A stretch of 64,000 bases of DNA from JBEBSD01 sp040394475 (GCA_040394475.1 JBEBSD010000022.1:18265-82264), one strand, 5' to 3'. Numbered from the stretch's first letter, positions 9,423-19,719 are shown. The notes: a model not told the origin generated them from the sequence alone. Translations and numbers: made by a program.

Positions 9423-10748
9423 TCACTCCTTTATGCTTTCCGGCTCCAGTTCTCCGTATAAATCGAACTCCTCCGCCTGGATAATCCGGACATTGGTAAA
9501 ATCACCGAGACGAACATACGAAGTTGCCGGCAACAATACCTCATTATCTACTTCCGGAGAGTCAAATTCTGTTCGCCCTATAAAATAACCTCCTTCTTTT
9601 CTGTCGAACAACACCTTAAAGGTCTTCCCGACTTTCTCCTGGTTCAGTTCGGATGAAATGCCCTGCTGCAATTCCATAATCGTATCGGCCCGCTCCTGTT
9701 TGACAGCCGCCGGAATGTCATCCCGGAACGAATAGGCATGCGTATTTTCTTCGTGGGAATACTGAAATACGCCCAGGCGGTCGAATCGCATTTTTTCGAC
9801 AAACTCATAGGTTTCTTCATAACAAGCCTCCGTTTCGCCCGGATGGCCGGTTATGAGGGTCGTCCGCAGGGCAATTCCAGGGACCCGCTCCCGGATTTCC
9901 GCGATCAGCTCTTCGGTTTTTTCCCGGGTAATTCCGCGCCGCATTGCCTTCAGCATGGCGGTCGACCCGCTTTGCAACGGCATATCCAGGTAATTGCAAA
10001 CGTTGGGGTGCTCACGCATCACGTCCAGGATATCCATTGGAAAACCCGAAGGGTAGGCATATTGCAGCCGAACCCACTCGATCCCTTCCACATCTGCCAG
10101 CTGCTGCAATAGCTCCGACAGGTTTCTTTTCTTATAAATATCCAGGCCGTAATACGTCAGGTCCTGGGCGATAAGGACCAGTTCTTTGGTGCCTCTCCTT
10201 GCCAGTGACCGGGCCTCGGTGATCAGTTCTTCCAGCGGCCGTGAAATATGCTTTCCACGCATCAGCGGAATCGCACAAAAACTACAGGGGCGATCACAGC
10301 CTTCCGCAATTTTCAGGTAAGCATAATGAGCGGGCGTCGTCAGCAGCCGCTCGCCCACCAATTCATGTTTATAGTCCGCCTTCAACGTTTTCAGGATCCG
10401 CGGCAATTCATTCGTTCCAAACCAGGCATCCACGGTCGGGATTTCAACGGCCAGTTCATCCTTATAGCGGTGAGATAAGCAGCCGCTGACATACACCTTG
10501 TCGATCAGCCCCTTTTCTTTTGCCTCCACATACTGCAGAATCGTTTCGATCGACTCCTCTTTCGCCCCGTCAATAAAACCGCAGGTATTAATGACCACAA
10601 TCTGTGCATCGTCATTCCGTGACTCGTGTTCCACCTGAAACCCGTTCCCTTTCAATTGGGTGTACAATACCTCGGAATCCACCAGGTTTTTGGAACAACC
10701 CAGCGTGACGATATTGACCTTATTTTTCCGGATACCTTTGGTTTTCAT
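9423..10748 (-). CDS. rimO: Ribosomal protein uS12 methylthiotransferase RimO
   Basis: RimO is a radical-SAM enzyme that methylthiolates an aspartate of ribosomal protein S12. The product shows the N-terminal UPF0004 domain (TLGCSKNLVDSE, INTCGFIDGAKEES), the radical-SAM cluster motif CDRPCSFCAIP and GKHISRP, and a C-terminal TRAM domain. The SKNLVDSE and CGFIDGAKEES segments separate RimO from the related MiaB. The ATG at 10748 (441 aa) is preferred over a GTG two codons upstream. In many Bacteroidota rimO follows ftsY; here it is 28 kb away and paired with the DUF4293 gene. Confidence 0.93.
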   Translation of the reverse strand: MKTKGIRKNKVNIVTLGCSKNLVDSEVLYTQLKGNGFQVEHESRNDDAQIVVINTCGFIDGAKEESIETILQYVEAKEKGLIDKVYVSGCLSHRYKDELAVEIPTVDAWFGTNELPRILKTLKADYKHELVGERLLTTPAHYAYLKIAEGCDRPCSFCAIPLMRGKHISRPLEELITEARSLARRGTKELVLIAQDLTYYGLDIYKKRNLSELLQQLADVEGIEWVRLQYAYPSGFPMDILDVMREHPNVCNYLDMPLQSGSTAMLKAMRRGITREKTEELIAEIRERVPGIALRTTLITGHPGETEACYEETYEFVEKMRFDRLGVFQYSHEENTHAYSFRDDIPAAVKQERADTIMELQQGISSELNQEKVGKTFKVLFDRKEGGYFIGRTEFDSPEVDNEVLLPATSYVRLGDFTNVRIIQAEEFDLYGELEPESIKE

Positions 10749-10983
10749 AAGCACATTTCCTCTTTCTTACCCCTGCATATGGTACATTTCCGATACACAT
10801 TTTCAAATTGGCCTGCAAAGTTCGGTATTTTTTATATAGGAAAAACTATTCTACCGGCAAAAGACATGAATTCTTACGGGAATCTGCGGTTCTGCCCTTA
10901 ACTTTTATAAATTTGCTTTTTTTTGGGAAGAACCTGGCGAGGTTATCCGTGCGTTTCAATTAATCCCTTACCCCGATTGTCCT

Positions 10984-11961
10984 ATGATTTCAGTGGCCAT
11001 GTGTACTTACAACGGCAGTCAGTTCCTCACCAGGCAGTTGGAAAGTATCGCCCGGCAAACCCTCCCGGTGGACGAGCTCATTGTGTGTGACGACGGTTCT
11101 ACGGACAACACGCTTGACATCCTGAACCATTTTTCCGAAAGCGCACCCTTCCGGATGGAAATCCACCGGAACGAACACAACCTGGGTTCTACCCGAAACT
11201 TTGAAAAATGTCTTGGCCGCTGTCGGGGCGATATCCTTTTCCTGTGCGATCAGGACGATCTCTGGAACCCGGACAAAACAGTCCGCCAAACGGCATACTT
11301 CGGGCAGCATCCCCGGATGGATGCGGTTTTCTCCAACGCTGCGATCATCGACGCGAACGACCGGCCGACCGGGAAACTGATCTGGGACCTGGTGCACTTC
11401 AGCCCGGATGACCAGCGCCGGTGGCAGGAGGGGAAAGCCCACGAACTCTTATTTGACAGTTTTATCGTAACCGGCGCAACGCTTGCCATCCGGAGGAGAG
11501 CCTTACCCGGCTTGCTCCCGTTTCCGGTGCACCTGGACCGCTACATACACGATGCCTGGATAGCCCTTGCCCTCAGCGTACAGGGCGCCATCGGCTTTAT
11601 CCCGGAACCGTTAATTTCGTACCGGATTCACGCTACCCAGCAGGTAGGATTCGGCGCCACCACCGCTCCTGTCAGCCTTAAAGACCGGGTTTCGAGATCC
11701 AGGACGGAGAAACTGGTTCCGCTGCAACACAAAGCTACTTTATTGCAGCACCTTTACACGGCGCTGGAAACTATCGCCGGAACAGACCCCCGGAAGCTGC
11801 AGCCGCTCGCCAGGCGGCAAAAGCACTTTGAAACACGGGCTACATTACCGGCCAATCACCTGCTTCGGATCATTCCGGTCGGCAGAGAGTGGGTGGCCGG
11901 CAATTACCGTTTCAGCAGTCCTCATTGGTGGCTTCCGCTGCTGGGAGATTTATTCGAATAA
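10984..11961 (+). CDS. Glycosyltransferase family 2
   Basis: The 325-aa protein is a GT-A fold, inverting glycosyltransferase. The nucleotide-sugar site is visible as VAMCTYNGSQFL at residues 4-15 and VCDDGSTDNT at about residues 36-45, and the metal-binding DXD-type motif is DQDD at 89-92. FIPEPLISYRIH near residue 210 is typical of enzymes adding rhamnose or related sugars to O-antigen or capsule, but the donor and acceptor cannot be read. No signal peptide or membrane helix is obvious. A consensus -7 element TAAATTTG lies at 10908-10915, without a clear -33. The DUF5672 gene starts 20 bases downstream and is probably cotranscribed. Confidence 0.88.
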   Translation: MISVAMCTYNGSQFLTRQLESIARQTLPVDELIVCDDGSTDNTLDILNHFSESAPFRMEIHRNEHNLGSTRNFEKCLGRCRGDILFLCDQDDLWNPDKTVRQTAYFGQHPRMDAVFSNAAIIDANDRPTGKLIWDLVHFSPDDQRRWQEGKAHELLFDSFIVTGATLAIRRRALPGLLPFPVHLDRYIHDAWIALALSVQGAIGFIPEPLISYRIHATQQVGFGATTAPVSLKDRVSRSRTEKLVPLQHKATLLQHLYTALETIAGTDPRKLQPLARRQKHFETRATLPANHLLRIIPVGREWVAGNYRFSSPHWWLPLLGDLFE

Positions 11962-11981
11962 TCCATCCACACCCCATCGTC

Positions 11982-12722
11982 ATGTCAAATGCAGTTGTTG
12001 TTATTCCGGTCTACCAGGCATCGCTTTCCGATCGCGAAAGGCTGTCGCTGGACCAATGTTTACGGGTGTTGCCCGACGCAACTGTCCACGTGGCCGCTCC
12101 GGAAGGATTCCCAGTAAGCCGCGTCCTGGCCGGCTACCACGACCGGATCACGGTCCGTTTTTTCCATCCCGCCTATTTCGAAAACATTGCCGGGTATAAC
12201 CGGCTCATGACCTCCGTTGCCTTCTACAAAGCCTTCGGGTCTTACGAATACCTGCTGCTGTACCAACTGGATGCCTACCTCTTCCGGAATGACCTTGCGA
12301 AATGGTGCGGGAAGGGGTATGACTACATCGGGGCTCCGGCCTTTAACACGACCGACCACGATTATGTACCCGCCGGGCAGGCGGACGCGTATGCGGGCAA
12401 GCTGGCGTCGAACCGGCTCGTGTTCAATGGCGGGCTGTCCCTGCGCCGCATTCCGGCAATGATCCGCTTCCTGAACGTATACAATACCTTCTATTCCGGA
12501 TGGAAAGGGAATGAAGACATGCTTTTCTCGTTGAGCGCCACCCGGCTGCTCCCGCTGAAACCGCTTCTCAGGCTGCCCTCCTGGAAAGAAGCGCTCTCCT
12601 TTTCCTTTGAGCGCAGCCCGGCGGCTTCCTTCGAATTAACCGACCGTCAGCTCCCGTTCGGCTGCCATGCCTGGGAACGTTATGACCCCCGGTTCTGGAG
12701 GGCCTATATACCGGAAGTTTAA
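11982..12722 (+). CDS. DUF5672 family protein, putative glycosyltransferase
   Basis: The ATG at 11982 gives 246 residues; an earlier in-frame start would overlap the GT2 gene by 70 bases and add an unrelated tail. The N-terminus (VVVIPVYQASLSDRERLSLDQC) and the core YEYLLLYQLDAYLF, YDYIGAPAF and NGGLSLRR are hallmarks of DUF5672. From family knowledge this domain is found in capsule and O-antigen loci and is presumed to be a glycosyltransferase; the QLDAYLF segment could be its metal or substrate site. Its tight spacing to the GT2 gene supports joint work on one surface glycan. It is an isolated pair; no flippase, polymerase or sugar-nucleotide genes are near. Confidence 0.8.
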   Translation: MSNAVVVIPVYQASLSDRERLSLDQCLRVLPDATVHVAAPEGFPVSRVLAGYHDRITVRFFHPAYFENIAGYNRLMTSVAFYKAFGSYEYLLLYQLDAYLFRNDLAKWCGKGYDYIGAPAFNTTDHDYVPAGQADAYAGKLASNRLVFNGGLSLRRIPAMIRFLNVYNTFYSGWKGNEDMLFSLSATRLLPLKPLLRLPSWKEALSFSFERSPAASFELTDRQLPFGCHAWERYDPRFWRAYIPEV

Positions 12723-12794
12723 CATTTTTTAATAAACTAAGCCCTGCTTTTTCGCGTTTAGGATAGTGTATTGACGATCAACCACTGAATTGTT

Positions 12795-13988
12795 ATGCAT
12801 TATATTGTAAGCATCCTTTTTCTCACTTTATTCACCTGGTTGCCGGGACATGCCCAGCGGGTCACGCAAAATCCCAAAGTAGACGAAGCGAGCATCCCGT
12901 ATGTAACCATTACGAAAGTAGCAGTAACTGCCGAACACACCGCTATTTACTTCCGGTTCGTAGATAAAAGTGTCCGGTCCCAGACACCCCAGGGAGTCCC
13001 GCCGCCGTTCCGGGACCTGTTCGGACAAGGCGCGGGCTCGCGGATATGGATAGACCCCAACACCCGCCTGTATAAACCGGGCGATATCGATACCAAATTC
13101 AGGTTCCTTAAGGCAGAAGGTATTCCGACCAACCCGGAACAAAGGGAAGTAGAAGCAGGAGAAGTCCTTGAGTTTGTTACGTATTTTGAACCCCTTCCTC
13201 CCGGACTGGAGGAGTTCGATTTTTACGAGGGCCGCAGTACCAAGAGCACTACTGCCTGGAACTTCTACGGCATCCATATCAACAATCCGGCCCAGCCGCG
13301 GCCTGCTCCCAGGAAAGAAAACATTGCCGCCAAACCAGCGGAACCGGTAGCTGCGGCTCCCGAAAAACCCGTTGCCGGTAATTTTGCCGGCTTGACGGGT
13401 ACCGTAAAGGCGGCCCCGACCGGTTTGCCCGTTTCGGCACAGATTCTTTACCTGGAAGACGGGGATACCGTGAGCGTCCGCACGTCTTCGGGGAAATTCC
13501 GTATCGGCCTGACCCCGGGAAACGTCTACGATTTCCAGGTTGTCGCCAAAGGATACCTCCCGCAAACCTGGCACCTCAACACAGCCGACACTACAGCAGA
13601 CGGCGCCTTTCAAAAGGATTTCGAACTGACGCCCTTAACCGAAGGAACCAGTTTTACCCTGGACAAAATTTACTTTGAAACCTCCCAGTACACCTTGTTG
13701 AAAGAGTCGTTCGAAGAGCTCGACCAGTTTGCGCGCATGCTCGCTGAAAACCCCGAGCTGCGGGTACGGGTAGAAGGTCATTCGGACAACATCGGTGATT
13801 TTGACAAGAATGTCGAGCTCTCCAGGAACAGGGCCGAATCGGTGCGCAGCTACCTTATCGGTAAAGGGATTTCCCCGGACCGCATCGAAGCGAAAGGATT
13901 CGGGCCTACAAAACCGGTTTCCAAGGGCAGCTCCGAAGCCGAAAGAAAGAAAAACCGCAGGGTAGAGATTGTTATTGTCAAAACCTGA
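12795..13988 (+). CDS. OmpA-family outer membrane protein
   Basis: The 397-aa protein starts with a signal peptide (about residues 1-20, ending GHAQ). Residues 21-165 form a region without a recognised family. A Pro/Ala-rich linker (about 170-195) follows, then a short beta-sandwich, carboxypeptidase-regulatory-like domain (about 198-285; GLTGTVKAAPTGLPVSAQI). The C-terminal OmpA domain (about 290-395) carries the peptidoglycan-binding signature VEGHSDNIGD, LSRNRAESVRSYL, RIEAKGFG and RRVEI. It probably anchors the outer membrane to peptidoglycan from the periplasm. No 8-stranded barrel is visible, so the N-terminal part may be soluble. A strong terminator follows at 14011, so it seems monocistronic. 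Confidence 0.87.
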   Translation: MHYIVSILFLTLFTWLPGHAQRVTQNPKVDEASIPYVTITKVAVTAEHTAIYFRFVDKSVRSQTPQGVPPPFRDLFGQGAGSRIWIDPNTRLYKPGDIDTKFRFLKAEGIPTNPEQREVEAGEVLEFVTYFEPLPPGLEEFDFYEGRSTKSTTAWNFYGIHINNPAQPRPAPRKENIAAKPAEPVAAAPEKPVAGNFAGLTGTVKAAPTGLPVSAQILYLEDGDTVSVRTSSGKFRIGLTPGNVYDFQVVAKGYLPQTWHLNTADTTADGAFQKDFELTPLTEGTSFTLDKIYFETSQYTLLKESFEELDQFARMLAENPELRVRVEGHSDNIGDFDKNVELSRNRAESVRSYLIGKGISPDRIEAKGFGPTKPVSKGSSEAERKKNRRVEIVIVKT

Positions 13989-14010
13989 GGCGCCCTTCAG
14001 GCATTCACGC

Positions 14011-14037
14011 CGGGAAGCAATCATGCTTCCCGTTTTT
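14011..14037 (+). terminator. Rho-independent terminator after the OmpA-like gene
   Basis: A perfect 9-bp stem (CGGGAAGCA pairing with TGCTTCCCG, 14011-14019 with 14024-14032) and a 4-base loop are followed directly by five T residues. It lies 23 bases after the ompA-like stop codon and isolates that gene from prmA. Confidence 0.88.
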
Positions 14038-14112
14038 ATTTTCCTACATTTGCCCCTGACAATCCGTTTAACCGTCTGCTTCCATCAAAACCCGTCACAG
14101 CAATTCCCGATT

Positions 14113-14949
14113 ATGAATTATATCGAGCTAAGCCTTCAGACCGATCCCCAGTTTGTGGAACTCTTCATAGCCGAACTGGCCGAAATCCAATACGACGCCT
14201 TTGAAGAAACAGCCGATGGGGTGAATGCCTATATCCGGGAAGATCTTTTTGACCAGGCATTGCTGGATCAACTTATTGGCAAATATCGGGATCAGACTGC
14301 AATAGCCTTTTTCACCCAAACGTTAGAGAAAAGAAACTGGAATGCGGAATGGGAGCAGAATTACCCGCCCATTGAGGTAAACGATGCCGTCAGGGTCCGG
14401 GCCTCGTTCCACGAGCCTGATCCCCGTTTCCGTTTCGATTTACTGATCAATCCTAAAATGTCGTTCGGAACCGGTCACCATGAAACGACGGCGCTCGTCA
14501 TGCAGGAACAGTTGCGGCTCGACCATCAGCATGCGGCCATCATGGATGTGGGGTGCGGAACGGGAATCCTGGCTATTTTAGCCGGGAAGTTGGGCGCCAG
14601 GAGTCTTACCGCCTTCGATATTGACGAATGGGCGGTGGCGAATTCAAAGGAAAACCTGGAACTGAACGGGATTACCGCCGAGGTGGTTCTTTTTCAGGGA
14701 ACGGTTACGGATATTGCCGACGGGACGTTATTTGATGGTATCCTGGCCAACATCAACCGTAATATCCTCCTGGAACAACTGCCGGTATATTCCCGGCACC
14801 TGAAGCCCGGAGGGTGGCTGGTCGTCAGCGGCTTCTACCAATCGGATGCCGCCGCTATCAGTGCCTGCGGCCAGACAGCCGGATTGACCGCGGTGCGCCA
14901 GGAAGTTAACAACGAATGGACAAGTATTGTTTTCACCAAAACAGGATGA
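14113..14949 (+). CDS. prmA: Ribosomal protein L11 methyltransferase
   Basis: PrmA trimethylates ribosomal protein L11 using S-adenosylmethionine. The start at 14113 (MNYIELSLQTDP, 278 aa) fits the family N-terminus; a longer in-frame extension would run over the terminator. The N-terminal substrate-recognition part ends near residue 110, and the methyltransferase domain shows MSFGTGHHETT, SAM motif I DVGCGTGILAILAG (about residues 154-167) and the NPPY-like motif as LANINRNIL. Length is slightly short of E. coli PrmA (293 aa), as usual in Bacteroidota. A consensus -7 element TACATTTG lies at 14045-14052 without a good -33. It is followed 55 bases later by the large secreted protein gene. Confidence 0.93.
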   Translation: MNYIELSLQTDPQFVELFIAELAEIQYDAFEETADGVNAYIREDLFDQALLDQLIGKYRDQTAIAFFTQTLEKRNWNAEWEQNYPPIEVNDAVRVRASFHEPDPRFRFDLLINPKMSFGTGHHETTALVMQEQLRLDHQHAAIMDVGCGTGILAILAGKLGARSLTAFDIDEWAVANSKENLELNGITAEVVLFQGTVTDIADGTLFDGILANINRNILLEQLPVYSRHLKPGGWLVVSGFYQSDAAAISACGQTAGLTAVRQEVNNEWTSIVFTKTG

Positions 14950-15004
14950 GGCTTAGTGAATTGTAAGAGCGTATCCTCCTGATACTGTATTTTAAACAGC
15001 GTCT

Positions 15005-18000
15005 ATGTTTCAGAACCTTCTTTCTGCAACAAAAAAGTCCATGACAGCCCTTCTGAGAGGATTGGGTTGCCTGTTTGCCGTATGCCTGTTAGCGCATACC
15101 GCTGCGATGGCTCAAAACCTGAAGTTTGCAGAGGACCCGGTACAGTTTATGTCGGAATTCCGGAACCTGATGGACAACAGCCGCAACAGCGCCTACATAC
15201 AGGCCTCCAAGGACCTCGAAGCGGTTTGGGAAACCGGCCTCAACCAAACGCAACGCCTGCAGTTTATCAGCCTTATCCGGAACCTGGCTTCGAAAGGACA
15301 GAAAGCAGGACCGGTTTTCTACCTGATCATGCGGAACCTGCAAACCGTGATCAGCAGCCAGGGAGATGTTAACGGGTTTATGATTTCGATGGACCACGCC
15401 GCCAGCCAGTATGACGGAAAAACTTTTCTGAAAATACAAGAGACCAGTCAGCTGGTCCTGGAGAAAAAACTGCTGTACCGATCTAATTTCAACAAGCTCT
15501 ATCTTACGTCAGGACAATACCGGTTCCGGTACGAAGAACCTGTTGCGCAAACCCCCGAAAATGCCGCGAACGCCAGCTGGGATACACCTGCAGACAGCCT
15601 AGTTTTCAACAATGAGCCCCTGCCGGTCGTTTCGGGTGTTCTGCTGGATTTACAGCACGCGACATTTGCCATGGTTGCCGGGGGAGATTCCGTTCTTTTT
15701 GGTCCCAGTACCGGAAGCGTGTCCCTTAAAGACGGTATTTTTGTCGGGAAAGAGGGGAGATTTTCCTGGGCTTCCGCCGGGGACTCTGCCGTGTATGTGG
15801 ACTTAGGCGACTATTCTTTCCGGATAAACGCTCCGGCTTTAAAAGCAGCGCCGGTAGTGCTGAACGATCATCGCCTCGGGCGGCCATTACAGGGCATTTT
15901 TGAATACAAAAGCGCCAAACGACCTCCCGGCAAACCCTCATCCGGCTTTCCGCGCTTTATGTCCCTTGGAAACGATGCTGACCTGAAAGCGTACACCGGC
16001 ACCATTCGCTACAAAGGAGGCTATACCCTTCAGGGACATGAACTATTCAGCACATCGGTAAGCGGTGAGCCCGCTGAAGTAGCCGTATTCTTCGAAGAAA
16101 AACCTGCCTTCAAGGCTTCCAGCAGCCGCTTTTCACTTATGGACAGTGTGATTACGGCCCCGCTCGCGTCCTTTTCGATGCCATTGGGACAGGATTCCCT
16201 TACCCATCCGGGAGTCGTTTTCCGGTATAACGACGACGAAGGGTACCTGCACCTCGGGAAGCACAGTAAAAGTGATTTCAGCGCGCTGCCCTATACAGAT
16301 ACCTATCATAAGGTGGCCATCTGGGCGGAATCAGCACGCTGGAAGCTTGCCGACGGAAATTTTCAACTGTATATGGTCACGGGAAAAACAGAAGTTCCCC
16401 TGCGGGTTGAATCCCTCGATTTTTTTCGGAAATCCCGGTTCAATGCGCTCACGCAGGAATTCGGGTTTCAGCCGCTCCTGCTGGCCGCCGGTTATATGCA
16501 GCAACAAAAAAAACAAACGGTTCACCCCTCGGAACTGGCTGCCGCCGCACGTAAATCTCCGGAGGTCATTCGGCGTATGCTGGAGAGGCTCACGCTGGAC
16601 GGCTATTTCGACTATCACCCCGACCTGGATGCGTACAGTATCAGCCGAAAAGGTGTTTTTTACATTATGGCCAACGTAGGGAAGGCCGATTTCGACAACC
16701 TGACCATCAACTCCACTTTCCCGTCCAATGCGACCATTACCAATGCGTCGATTTCGCTGAAGGATACACTGCTGACCATACGCGGCGTAGAACGGTTTAT
16801 TGTCAGTGATTCCCTGCGCATTACCGGCAATCCTTCCGACCGGATACTCGTTATGGGCAAAAACCGCGACTTTACAATCAATGGCCGCCTGCAATCCGCC
16901 AACTTCAAGTTTACCGGGCGGAATCTGAAGTTCCACTACGACGACTTCTTTATTAACATGACCGACATGGACTCCATCACGTATATTCCCCGTGAAAACT
17001 ATGTCAAGGGACTCGGCGGAGAAGTCGGCGGAAGTGTACAGTACAAAAATGCCGGGACCTTTTACCTGAGCGATTCAAAAAACAAGTCCGGTCAGCAGAA
17101 AGGGGCCAGCGGCTCTCCGCGTATCCTGATCCCGGACGGGATAACCGTTTACTTCAATCAGCCCGAACGCGGCCCGTGGGCGTATCCGGAAGAAGTCAAC
17201 TTCAAGGTACCGAAACTGGATGTGGGCGGCCTTGATAAAAAAGATATCGAATTTGTCGGAGACTTCAACTCCGACGGTATCGTCCCGCCGTTAAAAACCA
17301 CCCTGAAATCGATGCCGGACAATTCTCTCGGGTTCGAATACCCGGTACCTGCCGCAGGCATCAAAATCTATAACGGGCTGGCGACAGCCAAGTTTCCCGA
17401 AAAGCTCCTGATGGATAACAGCGGCTTGCACGGAAAAGGTAATTTAACCTTCCTGGCGGCTACCCTGGATACGGAAAATATGGTCCTTACCGCCGACTCG
17501 CTCCTTGCCGCCGGGCCCCAGGCAGCCATCCGGGAAACCACTATCGGCAATGGCTACTTTCCGAAAGTTGATCTGAAAGACTATACCATGAGCTGGTTTC
17601 CGAAAGCAGACAGCATGCTGCTGCGGACGCAGGGAGACGCCTTTAGCTTTTACAACCATACAACTCACCTGGATGGCGGACTACTCCTCCGGTCCACCGG
17701 ACTGTACGGCCAGGGAATTCTTAAACGGGCCGATTCAGAGTTAAGCTCAAATGAGATCGGGTTTAAGAAAGAAGGGTTTGTCGCTACCGACGCCGCTATC
17801 CGCATTTACTCGGGCAATACAGATCCTGCAGCAGCCATTCTCCACGGAAAAGGGGTGGATGTAGATTTCAACATTGTCAACGGACTGGTGGCCATCAAGA
17901 AAAAAGCTTCCGGTTTCGATCAGGATTCCTCTTATTTTGAATTGCCCCAAGCCAACTATTTTACAACCATCGACGAGGCAAGCTGGAATACCAAAACCAA

Positions 18001-19687
18001 GACGGTCACCATGAAAGGCACCTCCGGCACCGCCCTCTTTAAATCGCTGATCCCGGAGCAGGAAGGGTTGGAATTTCACGGCACCGGCGGCATCTATGCC
18101 ATTGACAAAAAAACACTGAGCGTCAGCGGAGTCCCTTTCGTACAGTCCGCCGGTTTGAAAATCATCCCGGACAAAGGCCTGGTGAATGTCGATGAAAATG
18201 GCAATTTCCAGCCCTTCACCAAAGCTCGTATCGAAGTAGATACGCTGGACGTCTCACATCGTATGTCCGACGCCGATATCCGGATTTTTTCGCGCAACCG
18301 GCTGGAAGGTTCTGCAACCTATCAATACATTACGGCTCAGAAAGACACATTTGCCATCAAAATGGGAAGTTTCGAGCTCCATGAATTCAGCGAACAGCAA
18401 CAGGCAGGGCGGAAGGGCAAAGCCCCGAACGGGGCTGCTCCCAATTATTATACGACCGCCCTGGCCGACATCAGTGAAGAAGATAAATTAATGCTGGCCC
18501 CGGGGATTGCCTATAAAGGAGCCATTCAGTTTACGTCCTATCTCCCGTCGCTGCAGCTTGACGGAATGATCCGTCCCCTGCTGAAGCACCGTCCGAACCT
18601 GTCTGCTTCGTGGATTTTGTACAAGGAAACTCCCGGAGTCAACCTTTCCCTGACGGTGGACAAGCAATTGAAAAATGAGGATAATATTGCCCTGTTTGCC
18701 GGACTTCATTACAAGGCCGGGGGCGGGATATACCCCACGTTTTTATCGTATAAAGAAGATGACCGTGATCCCGACTTCCTGGCGGTCGAAGGAATTATGC
18801 AATACAATTCAGAGGCCAAAACCTTTGATATCCTGCGAAACCCGGGAAGTGACAGCCTGAGTCCGTCGGTCCCTATTCTTTCCTTTGACGATGCCGGCGG
18901 CGTCATGACGTTTACCGGAAAACTCGGTCTCAGTTCCTGGGCAACAGCTGCAGGGGTTGGAGAAGCGCAGATAGACAGTATGCGGATCACCGTGAATACC
19001 TTGCTCGGACTCAACCTCCCGGCACTGGAACCTGTACAGCCTGAATTGGCGGCTAAAATCGTAGAAACCAACCTGGAGGAGCATAACAGCGACCCGGCCG
19101 AGGACGACCTGCAGCGGCTGTTTGCCAAGCTCGAAGCGCTGATCGGGGTCAATGAAACCAAAGTGTACGCCGACAAGCTCGCAGCGGAGTACAAGCCCCT
19201 TTCGGTCGCCTCTCCCAGTCTGGACCTGCCGATGGTACTGTCGAATGTCACCCTGCACTGGTCGCAGCTCCACAATGCTTTTTACTCCTCCGGCCTTATC
19301 GGGATGGCCAACCTGGGCAAGCATGACATCAATGCACAAATGGAAGGAATGCTGGAAATCAGGAAGACCGACCAGGGCGACGAATTCAGCCTTTACCTCG
19401 AGGTCACCCCGGAATTGTGGTATTTCTTTGACCTGGCGCATAACCAGTTAGGCGTTGTTTCTTCGAGCCAGGATTTCAACGACCTGGTAGTGGCCCGCAG
19501 CCGTACCGTCCGTTCCCGGGACATGGGACTTTTACCGCTGGGACCGGAAGACAAGACTTTATTTGTAGACCGTTATTATACGACTTATCAGCCCGATTTG
19601 CCCAGGAAGCCCAGAGAAGCCCGTAAAAAAACGACCGGCAAACCCAAACAGGCTACCAAAAAAGCAGAAGAATCGGAAGGGTTTTAA
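15005..19687 (+). CDS. Very large secreted protein of unknown function (1560 aa)
   Basis: I do not recognise a named family. A signal peptide spans residues 1-36 (AAMA-QN cleavage), so the product is exported. After a helical region (about 40-165), the protein is dominated by beta-rich stretches with many short alternating hydrophobic strands and Gly/Asp turns (about 170-1500). At about residues 507-555 one segment (ELAAAARKSPEVIRRMLERL ... DGYFDY) looks like a small winged-helix fold, odd for an exported protein. The last 35 residues are Lys/Arg-rich and low-complexity (RKPREARKKTTGKPKQA). No transmembrane barrel, protease or sorting domain is evident. It follows prmA by 55 bases in the same direction. 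Codon use looks like its neighbours, so there is no sign of recent transfer. Confidence 0.8.
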   Translation: MFQNLLSATKKSMTALLRGLGCLFAVCLLAHTAAMAQNLKFAEDPVQFMSEFRNLMDNSRNSAYIQASKDLEAVWETGLNQTQRLQFISLIRNLASKGQKAGPVFYLIMRNLQTVISSQGDVNGFMISMDHAASQYDGKTFLKIQETSQLVLEKKLLYRSNFNKLYLTSGQYRFRYEEPVAQTPENAANASWDTPADSLVFNNEPLPVVSGVLLDLQHATFAMVAGGDSVLFGPSTGSVSLKDGIFVGKEGRFSWASAGDSAVYVDLGDYSFRINAPALKAAPVVLNDHRLGRPLQGIFEYKSAKRPPGKPSSGFPRFMSLGNDADLKAYTGTIRYKGGYTLQGHELFSTSVSGEPAEVAVFFEEKPAFKASSSRFSLMDSVITAPLASFSMPLGQDSLTHPGVVFRYNDDEGYLHLGKHSKSDFSALPYTDTYHKVAIWAESARWKLADGNFQLYMVTGKTEVPLRVESLDFFRKSRFNALTQEFGFQPLLLAAGYMQQQKKQTVHPSELAAAARKSPEVIRRMLERLTLDGYFDYHPDLDAYSISRKGVFYIMANVGKADFDNLTINSTFPSNATITNASISLKDTLLTIRGVERFIVSDSLRITGNPSDRILVMGKNRDFTINGRLQSANFKFTGRNLKFHYDDFFINMTDMDSITYIPRENYVKGLGGEVGGSVQYKNAGTFYLSDSKNKSGQQKGASGSPRILIPDGITVYFNQPERGPWAYPEEVNFKVPKLDVGGLDKKDIEFVGDFNSDGIVPPLKTTLKSMPDNSLGFEYPVPAAGIKIYNGLATAKFPEKLLMDNSGLHGKGNLTFLAATLDTENMVLTADSLLAAGPQAAIRETTIGNGYFPKVDLKDYTMSWFPKADSMLLRTQGDAFSFYNHTTHLDGGLLLRSTGLYGQGILKRADSELSSNEIGFKKEGFVATDAAIRIYSGNTDPAAAILHGKGVDVDFNIVNGLVAIKKKASGFDQDSSYFELPQANYFTTIDEASWNTKTKTVTMKGTSGTALFKSLIPEQEGLEFHGTGGIYAIDKKTLSVSGVPFVQSAGLKIIPDKGLVNVDENGNFQPFTKARIEVDTLDVSHRMSDADIRIFSRNRLEGSATYQYITAQKDTFAIKMGSFELHEFSEQQQAGRKGKAPNGAAPNYYTTALADISEEDKLMLAPGIAYKGAIQFTSYLPSLQLDGMIRPLLKHRPNLSASWILYKETPGVNLSLTVDKQLKNEDNIALFAGLHYKAGGGIYPTFLSYKEDDRDPDFLAVEGIMQYNSEAKTFDILRNPGSDSLSPSVPILSFDDAGGVMTFTGKLGLSSWATAAGVGEAQIDSMRITVNTLLGLNLPALEPVQPELAAKIVETNLEEHNSDPAEDDLQRLFAKLEALIGVNETKVYADKLAAEYKPLSVASPSLDLPMVLSNVTLHWSQLHNAFYSSGLIGMANLGKHDINAQMEGMLEIRKTDQGDEFSLYLEVTPELWYFFDLAHNQLGVVSSSQDFNDLVVARSRTVRSRDMGLLPLGPEDKTLFVDRYYTTYQPDLPRKPREARKKTTGKPKQATKKAEESEGF

Positions 19688-19719
19688 ACCTTAGAATCTC
19701 CTTAAAATACCAAAATACC

